Origin: Candidatus Hydrogenedentota bacterium
GTDB lineage: Bacteria > Hydrogenedentota > Hydrogenedentia > Hydrogenedentales > CAITNO01
Assembly: GCA_011046175.1 (NCBI GenBank)
Contig: DSBB01000456.1
Span: 1 to 9,995, forward strand
DNA: 9,995 nucleotides
Direction: 5' to 3'
The position numbers were made by a program, and so were the translations under genes. The notes beneath the pieces were generated by a model. It saw only the letters and a program-made list of their open reading frames with translations. It was not told the DNA's origin and did no database searches. Of this stretch, positions 6,179-9,995 are shown in pieces (within the stretch, counting starts at the first letter, position 1; each line of letters begins with the position of its first letter).

Positions 6179-8059
6179 ATGTCAAAGGGTTTTACAGGCG
6201 TTATATTGCGGGTGAATCTTTCCAGCGGCGAAATTGTCCGGCAGGAGACGCCCGAAGAATTTTATCGCATGTATCTGGGCGGCGGCGCGATGGGTTCGTA
6301 TTTCCTGTTGTCGGAGACCGCCGCTGATCTTGATCCGATGGACGCGGGCAATATCCTGACCATTGCGCCGAGCGTGACCACGGGCTGCGCCGTGTCCGGG
6401 GTGAGCCGGTGCAGCGCGGTGGCGTTGTCGCCGCTGACCAACGCCGTGGGCGAGGGACAGGTGGGCGGCAACATCGGGCCGATGATCAAACGCGCCGGGT
6501 ATGACGCCATTGTGGTGACGGGCTGCGCGGAAAAACTCGTCTATTTGCTGGTGGACGGGGAGCGCGTTGAAATTTGTGACGCGGCGCAGCTTGCGGGACG
6601 CAGCGTGAGCGAGGTGTGCGACGCGCTGGAACAGGAACTGACAACGTCGGACACCAACATGAGCGTGATTCAATGCGGGCCCGCGGGGGAGCGGCGCGTG
6701 CGCTTTGCGTGCCTCATGGTTGATCGGAACGATTCGGTGGGACGCACCGGCATGGGCGCGGTCATGGGCGGCAAGAACCTGCGCGCCATCGTCGCGCGCG
6801 CGCCGAAAAACGCGAAACCGGAATTCGCCAATCCGGACGGTCTGAAGCGGCTGGCCGCGCTCGGCGCGGAACGGCTGAAGACGGCGGAATTTCCCGGAAC
6901 ACTCCGCGCTCACGGCACGCCGGGCATCGTGGCGTTTCAGGCGGGTTCGGGCAACATGGCGTCCTACAACTATACAAGCGGCTGCCATCCCGAACACAAG
7001 AACCTCGCGGGCGAGAGTTATGACGACAAGATTGGCGCGGGACAAACCACCTGTTACGGCTGTGTGATTGGTTGTCGCAAGCGGGTCAAGGCGGACGCGC
7101 CCTATCCGGTTTCGGACAAACTGGGCGGGCCGGAGTTTGAGACGCTGAGCACGCTGGGCACGAATCTGGACATTGTGGAAATCACCGCCGTCGCCCGCGC
7201 CAATGAACTATGCAACGAGTACGGGCTGGACACCATTACCATGGGCGCGATGGCGGCATATGTTTTTGAGTCCATGGAGAAGGGCGTACTGGCGCCGGAG
7301 CAGATGGAAGGGCGGACGCTTGGTTTCGGCAAGCCGGAAGACCTGTTCCGGCTCATTGAACAGACGGCGCGCCGGCGCGGCGTCGGCGACGTGCTTGCCG
7401 ACGGGTTTGAAGCGTGCATCGCCCATTTCGGCGAGGCGACCGCGCCCTACGCGATTCACTGCAAGGGTCAGGGGCTTCCCGCGCATATGGCGCAGTTCAA
7501 GCCGTCCCAGGCGCTCATGTACGCCGCCGTGCCCATCGGCGGCGATCACATGTCATGCGAGCACGATTGGCTGGCGGCTGGCGGCGAGTTGTTGCGCGGA
7601 CTTGGTGTTACGGGGAATCCGACCCGCGCTTCAGCAGACCTGCCGAAGGCGCGCATGACCGCGTACAGCCAGTACCTGTACAGCCTGCTCGACTCACTGA
7701 CCTTGTGCATGTTCTGCTGGGGGCCCGGCAACCTGTACTCCTATGACGAATTAGCGCAACTTGTGCGCTGCGCCACCGGCTGGGAATGCACCTTCTGGGA
7801 ACTGATGAAGGCGGGTGAGCGCAAGGTGAATATGATGCGGCAAATTAATGCGCGCCGCGGCTTTACCAAGAAGGACGACACGCTGCCGCAGCGCCTGTTT
7901 GAGCCGCTGGAAGACGGCCCCGGAAAAGGACGGCGCGTGGACCCCGACACGTTCCCGGGCTTCCTCGAGCAATACTATGCCGTCATGGGCTGGGATACGC
8001 GCACCGGCAATCCCACCCCGGGAAAACTGATGGAACTCGGCTTGGAATGGACGCTGTAA
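6179..8059 (+). CDS. Aldehyde:ferredoxin oxidoreductase family protein (tungsten/molybdenum pterin enzyme)
   Basis: The protein has 626 residues, the usual AOR length. ATG 6179 is chosen because GGAGTG lies five bases upstream; the in-frame TTG at 6137 lacks such a site. The N-terminal domain has the bis-pterin pattern GRTGMGAVMGGKNLRAI (188-204). The 4Fe-4S ligands are C292, C295 and C299 (CYGCVIGC) with C510 in DSLTLC. GPEFETLSTLGTNL (317-330) is another family signature. The enzyme should oxidise aldehydes to acids, or reduce acids, using ferredoxin-like carriers in the cytoplasm. The active-site region HMAQFKPSQALMYAAVPIGG followed by DHMSCEHDW differs from the classical archaeal AOR pattern, so the substrate may differ. 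No ferredoxin, electron-transfer subunit or cofactor gene is adjacent. The gene appears monocistronic, and a weak terminator follows. Confidence 0.95.
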   Translation: MSKGFTGVILRVNLSSGEIVRQETPEEFYRMYLGGGAMGSYFLLSETAADLDPMDAGNILTIAPSVTTGCAVSGVSRCSAVALSPLTNAVGEGQVGGNIGPMIKRAGYDAIVVTGCAEKLVYLLVDGERVEICDAAQLAGRSVSEVCDALEQELTTSDTNMSVIQCGPAGERRVRFACLMVDRNDSVGRTGMGAVMGGKNLRAIVARAPKNAKPEFANPDGLKRLAALGAERLKTAEFPGTLRAHGTPGIVAFQAGSGNMASYNYTSGCHPEHKNLAGESYDDKIGAGQTTCYGCVIGCRKRVKADAPYPVSDKLGGPEFETLSTLGTNLDIVEITAVARANELCNEYGLDTITMGAMAAYVFESMEKGVLAPEQMEGRTLGFGKPEDLFRLIEQTARRRGVGDVLADGFEACIAHFGEATAPYAIHCKGQGLPAHMAQFKPSQALMYAAVPIGGDHMSCEHDWLAAGGELLRGLGVTGNPTRASADLPKARMTAYSQYLYSLLDSLTLCMFCWGPGNLYSYDELAQLVRCATGWECTFWELMKAGERKVNMMRQINARRGFTKKDDTLPQRLFEPLEDGPGKGRRVDPDTFPGFLEQYYAVMGWDTRTGNPTPGKLMELGLEWTL

Positions 8060-8075
8060 CGCCTGTCCCGCTGTC

Positions 8076-8100
8076 GGACGGCCTTTGCGTCCTCGTTTTA
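8076..8100 (+). terminator. Weak rho-independent terminator after AOR gene
   Basis: A short stem GGACG / CGTCC with a 7-base loop is followed by TCGTTTTA, 16 bp after the AOR stop. The stem is only 5 bp, so termination may be partial. Confidence 0.4.
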
Positions 8101-8105
8101 TATTC

Positions 8106-8158
8106 GGCTCGTTCCACAATTGAATTGTGGAACGCACTTGCTCTTTAAGTTCTATTTC
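8106..8158 (+). repeat. Palindromic intergenic repeat, copy 2
   Basis: GGCTCGTT opens the element, followed by a perfect 12-bp stem around a single base (8110-8134: arms CGTTCCACAATT and AATTGTGGAACG), then CGCACTTGCTCTT. It aligns with 5093-5147. Where the stem bases differ between the copies, C-G is replaced by A-T on both sides (GTTCC/GGAAC versus GTTAC/GTAAC), so pairing is kept. Confidence 0.8.
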
Positions 8159-8163
8159 TCCCC

Positions 8164-8190
8164 TTTGCCTCTCCGCGACTCCGCGTTAAA
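8164..8190 (+). repeat. Direct repeat, left copy, flanking a TA module
   Basis: The element starts TTTGCC and ends in CTCCGCGACTCCGCGTTAAA. A near-identical copy lies at 8941-8968, downstream of the TA genes and in the same orientation. Similar GCGACTCTGCGTTAAA motifs are, from memory, scattered in many bacterial genomes as small dispersed repeats. Confidence 0.75.
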
Positions 8191-8252
8191 ATCCCTGCCT
8201 CCCATATCCATCCCTACCATTCCGCGTTGCCAGTTCCTATTTTTCCTAAACG

Positions 8253-8281
8253 ATGACAACCTGTCGCAAATATTGTATAAT
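8253..8281 (+). promoter_or_regulatory. Sigma-70-type promoter of the DUF433/DUF5615 module
   Basis: ATGACA (8253-8258) and TATAAT (8276-8281) are separated by exactly 17 bp, a five-of-six and a six-of-six consensus match. Transcription should start near 8288, giving a leader of about 23 bases before ATG 8311. Confidence 0.7.
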
Positions 8282-8310
8282 GCATGCACACAAGCATAAA
8301 GGATATTGTT

Positions 8311-8568
8311 ATGGAAGAGTCAGTTTTATTGGACCGCATTGTTGTCGATCCCAACATATTCGGCGGGAAACCCATCATTCGCGGCCGCCGTCTGGCCGTA
8401 GAGCATGTATTGGGAATGCTCGCCGCTGGAGATACCACTGAAACACTTCTGGAAGGATACCCCTGGCTGGAAGAAGAGGATATCCGTGCATGCATGCTGT
8501 ATGCGCAACGCATGGTGGGACATGAACGAATTGAGTTGATGACCCTAACAGCAACATCATCGCAATGA
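8311..8568 (+). CDS. DUF433 antitoxin
   Basis: This 85-residue protein has the DUF433 signature: DRIVVDPNIFGGKPIIRGRR, then a helix-turn-helix-like LAVEHVLGMLAAGDTTETLLEGYPWLEEEDIRAC pattern, whose GYPWLEEEDI segment is diagnostic. ATG 8311 is preferred over 8284 because AAAGGA lies seven bases before it and 8284 falls at or before the predicted transcript start. Such proteins bind and neutralise the DUF5615 toxin coded next to them and probably repress their own promoter. The stop overlaps the toxin start (ATGA at 8565-8568), so the two are translationally coupled. The gene is complete. Confidence 0.9.
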   Translation: MEESVLLDRIVVDPNIFGGKPIIRGRRLAVEHVLGMLAAGDTTETLLEGYPWLEEEDIRACMLYAQRMVGHERIELMTLTATSSQ

Positions 8569-8912
8569 AAGTTTTGCTTGACACATATATCTGGGGTGGC
8601 GCAAAGCATTTCCTTATTGAGGCAAGTCACGATGTTGTCTGGACGGGTGATTGGCAGCAGGACCCCGGCGATGAGGAGATACTTGCGTATGCGCATCGCG
8701 AAAAACGCGTTCTTATAACACAAGACAAGGACTTCGGAGAATTGGCAATAGTCAGAGGAAATCCGCATTGCGGTATTATCCGCCTGTCAGGATATGCGGG
8801 AAGGGAACAAGGAAAGATTTGCGCTTTCATACTTCAAGCCTACGAAAAAGATATTGCCGAATGCGCCATCATTACAGTAAATAAAAACCGTATACGCATC
8901 CGACCTGCATAA
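8565..8912 (+). CDS. DUF5615 PIN-like toxin (putative RNase)
   Basis: The 115-residue protein matches DUF5615 / Mut7-C-like PIN-fold toxins along its whole length: MKVLLDTYIWGGAKHFL, then HDVVWTGDW, DPGDEEILAYAHREKRVLIT, QDKDFGELAIVRG and CGIIRLSG. The acidic residues expected around a metal site are D6, E37/E38, D54 and D56. After the first Asp, relatives usually have E-C or E-N, whereas this copy has T-Y; whether that affects activity is unknown. Predicted role: a nuclease toxin held in check by the DUF433 protein. It is complete, ends in TAA, and is the only intact TA pair in the window. Confidence 0.88.
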   Translation: MKVLLDTYIWGGAKHFLIEASHDVVWTGDWQQDPGDEEILAYAHREKRVLITQDKDFGELAIVRGNPHCGIIRLSGYAGREQGKICAFILQAYEKDIAECAIITVNKNRIRIRPA

Positions 8913-8940
8913 CAAAAACAGGCGTTCCCCTCCCCGCGCC

Positions 8941-8968
8941 TTTGCCCCCTCCGCGACTCTGCGTTAAA
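8941..8968 (+). repeat. Direct repeat, right copy, flanking a TA module
   Basis: This copy shares TTTGCC and CTCCGCGACT-C/T-GCGTTAAA with 8164-8190 and starts 28 bp after the toxin stop. It runs directly into the 20-base core repeat at 8969. Confidence 0.75.
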
Positions 8969-9000
8969 GCTGAAGCGTGAACAACATACCCAACTTCTTT
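8969..9000 (-). repeat. Third copy of the TATGTTGTTCACGCTTCAGC repeat
   Basis: The core occupies 8969-8988 on the minus strand. Upstream of it (minus sense) GAAGTTGGG matches the GAAGTTGGA before the left arm at 5902, so these two copies share about 30 bp. Confidence 0.85.
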
Positions 9001-9031
9001 TTCCTGATCGTGGTTTCTGGCCGATAAGGCA

Positions 9032-9331
9032 CTATACCGTATAGGGAACCAGCCCCGCCGATATGAGTTTTTGAGTGAAGGAAATAACAAGATCATCAGT
9101 AATCAGGACGGGCAGCGTTGATATTGCATTGAGACGCGCTGAAGAAGCGTTTTTATCACCCTTTTGCGCCTCTTCCATAACGATATCTGAGACAAATAAA
9201 TCGAACTCATCTGAACGTTCTTCCCACCATTGGCGGGTGATCTCCTGGTGAGCGGCAACAACCAGATCGCGGCTAGGGCGACTGGTCAGGTAGCTGACCA
9301 CGCTTGTCTCTATGTAAACCTTTGGCTTCAT
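9032..9331 (-). pseudogene. PIN-domain toxin, N-terminal fragment
   Basis: A 99-codon frame begins MKPKVYIETSVVSYLTSRPS and continues RDLVVAAHQEITRQWWEER, LFVSDIVMEEAQKGD and ARLNAISTLPVL, a characteristic N-terminal part of VapC-like PIN toxins of about 160 residues. It stops at TAG 9032-9034 after AGLVPYTV, just where the DALH and TWNxxH segments should follow; the sequence beyond has none of them and reaches the 8969-9000 repeat within about 30 bp. It lacks the C-terminal acidic residues and should be inactive. It is not the missing half of the 5355-5645 remnant, because both contain the LPxLxI/LLEIN region. No antitoxin is adjacent. A TATAAT-like box six bases before the ATG (minus sense) suggests a leaderless or promoter-only start. 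Confidence 0.75.
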
Positions 9332-9403
9332 ACTGAATATTATACCGTTATGTTGTTCTTTGGCGTAAAGTTAAGGCAGGGGTGTCCGGCGCGCGCATCA
9401 TCA

Positions 9404-9432
9404 TTGAAATAAGATGGGAAAATGTATATAGT
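9404..9432 (+). promoter_or_regulatory. Putative promoter of the SDR gene
   Basis: TTGAAA (9404-9409) and TATAGT (9427-9432) are 17 bp apart, each a five-of-six match. Predicted start near 9439 leaves a leader of about 50 bases. Confidence 0.5.
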
Positions 9433-9489
9433 TTCCTTGTTCCCTTCCACTCAGGATTTTGAAACCTCTCAACATAAAAGGAGTTTGTC

Positions 9490-9995
9490 ATGACGTTGTT
9501 GTTGGAGAATCAAGTGGCGATTATTACCGGAGCGGGACGCGGCATCGGCGCCGCCGCCGCCAAGCTGTTTGCAAGTCAGGGCGCGCGTGTGGTTGCGAGC
9601 GATCTTGACGCCGGACCGGCGGAGGAGGTGGCCGCCGCCATTAAGGGCGACGGCGGTGAAGCAGTGGCCATTGCGGGCGACGTCACCGATCCTGCGTTTC
9701 CGGAGACCGTAGTAAAGGCCGCCGTGGACGCTTACGGGAAATTGAATGTCTTGGTGAACAATGCCGGGTACACATGGGACGGCATGACGCACAAGATGAG
9801 CGACAAGCAGTTCATGGCCATGCTCGAGGTGCATAATGTTGCGCCGTTTCGGATGGTTCGCGCCGCCGCCCCGTACATGCGCGACGCGGCAAAGGCGGAA
9901 CGCGGCGCAGGGCAGACGCCTGAGCCGCGTTGCATTGTGAACGTGTCGTCTGTCGCCGGATTGAACGGCAATGTGGGACAGGTCAACTACAGCAC
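9490..9995 (+). CDS. Short-chain dehydrogenase/reductase, FabG-like (C-terminus outside window)
   Basis: The frame is open for 168 codons to the right edge. ATG 9490 has an ideal ribosome site, AAGGAG, six bases upstream. Classical SDR motifs are present: TGAGRGIG (13-20) for the dinucleotide, DV at 64-65, NNAG (90-93), the structural Asn at 116, Ser 154 in NVSSVAG and the catalytic Tyr 167; the Lys of YxxxK lies beyond the edge. Asp 38 at the end of the second strand (VVASDLD) favours NAD(H) over NADP(H). A loop before NVSS (KAERGAGQTPEPR) is longer than in typical FabG. The substrate, a 3-oxoacyl thioester, sugar or alcohol, cannot be told from this part. Confidence 0.93.
   Translation, partial: MTLLLENQVAIITGAGRGIGAAAAKLFASQGARVVASDLDAGPAEEVAAAIKGDGGEAVAIAGDVTDPAFPETVVKAAVDAYGKLNVLVNNAGYTWDGMTHKMSDKQFMAMLEVHNVAPFRMVRAAAPYMRDAAKAERGAGQTPEPRCIVNVSSVAGLNGNVGQVNYS

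Noticed and set aside
8214..8768. 184-codon minus-strand frame opposite the TA module
   Set aside because: It is the shadow of the DUF433 and DUF5615 genes, both of which match their families from end to end.

Overview
The window looks like a stretch of chromosome from an anaerobic or facultative bacterium of roughly 55-60 % GC. The gene content suggests the PVC group (Planctomycetota or Lentisphaerota) or Hydrogenedentota: a very long GH106-like glycoside hydrolase, a PAS-rich histidine kinase, a tungsten/molybdenum aldehyde:ferredoxin oxidoreductase, and toxin-antitoxin (TA) types common in those phyla. This placement is inference from protein style; no marker gene is present.

Four large genes carry the main content. 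A membrane-anchored PAS-PAS-HisKA histidine kinase (minus strand, 1-1629) runs off the left edge before its ATPase domain is complete. Divergent from it is a 1027-residue predicted exported glycoside hydrolase (1983-5066). A 626-residue AOR-family oxidoreductase follows (6179-8059) with its 4Fe-4S cysteines in place. An SDR-family dehydrogenase starts at 9490 and runs off the right edge. The large genes do not form one obvious operon or pathway. The hydrolase, AOR and SDR could all serve carbohydrate or aldehyde metabolism, but nothing in the sequence ties them together.

The two spacers between the large genes (5067-6178 and 8060-9489) are accessory DNA. They hold parts of four TA modules at different stages of decay. 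One is intact: DUF433 antitoxin plus DUF5615 PIN-like toxin at 8311-8912, with a good sigma-70-type promoter. One has an intact antitoxin but a broken PIN toxin (5161-5645). One is a Phd/YefM-type antitoxin missing its N-terminus, followed by a RelE/ParE toxin that stops after nine codons (5622-5815). One is the N-terminal part of a PIN toxin (9032-9331).

The same spacers carry short dispersed repeats: a family with a 20-bp core in three copies, two of them forming a perfect 24-bp inverted repeat at 5902-5988; a palindromic repeat just downstream of both the hydrolase and the AOR gene; and a 27/28-bp direct repeat on each side of the intact TA module. Several TA break points lie at or close to these repeats. 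The most interesting signal is therefore the association of small repeats with the gain and breakage of TA cassettes. I see no tRNA, rRNA, CRISPR array or transposase.
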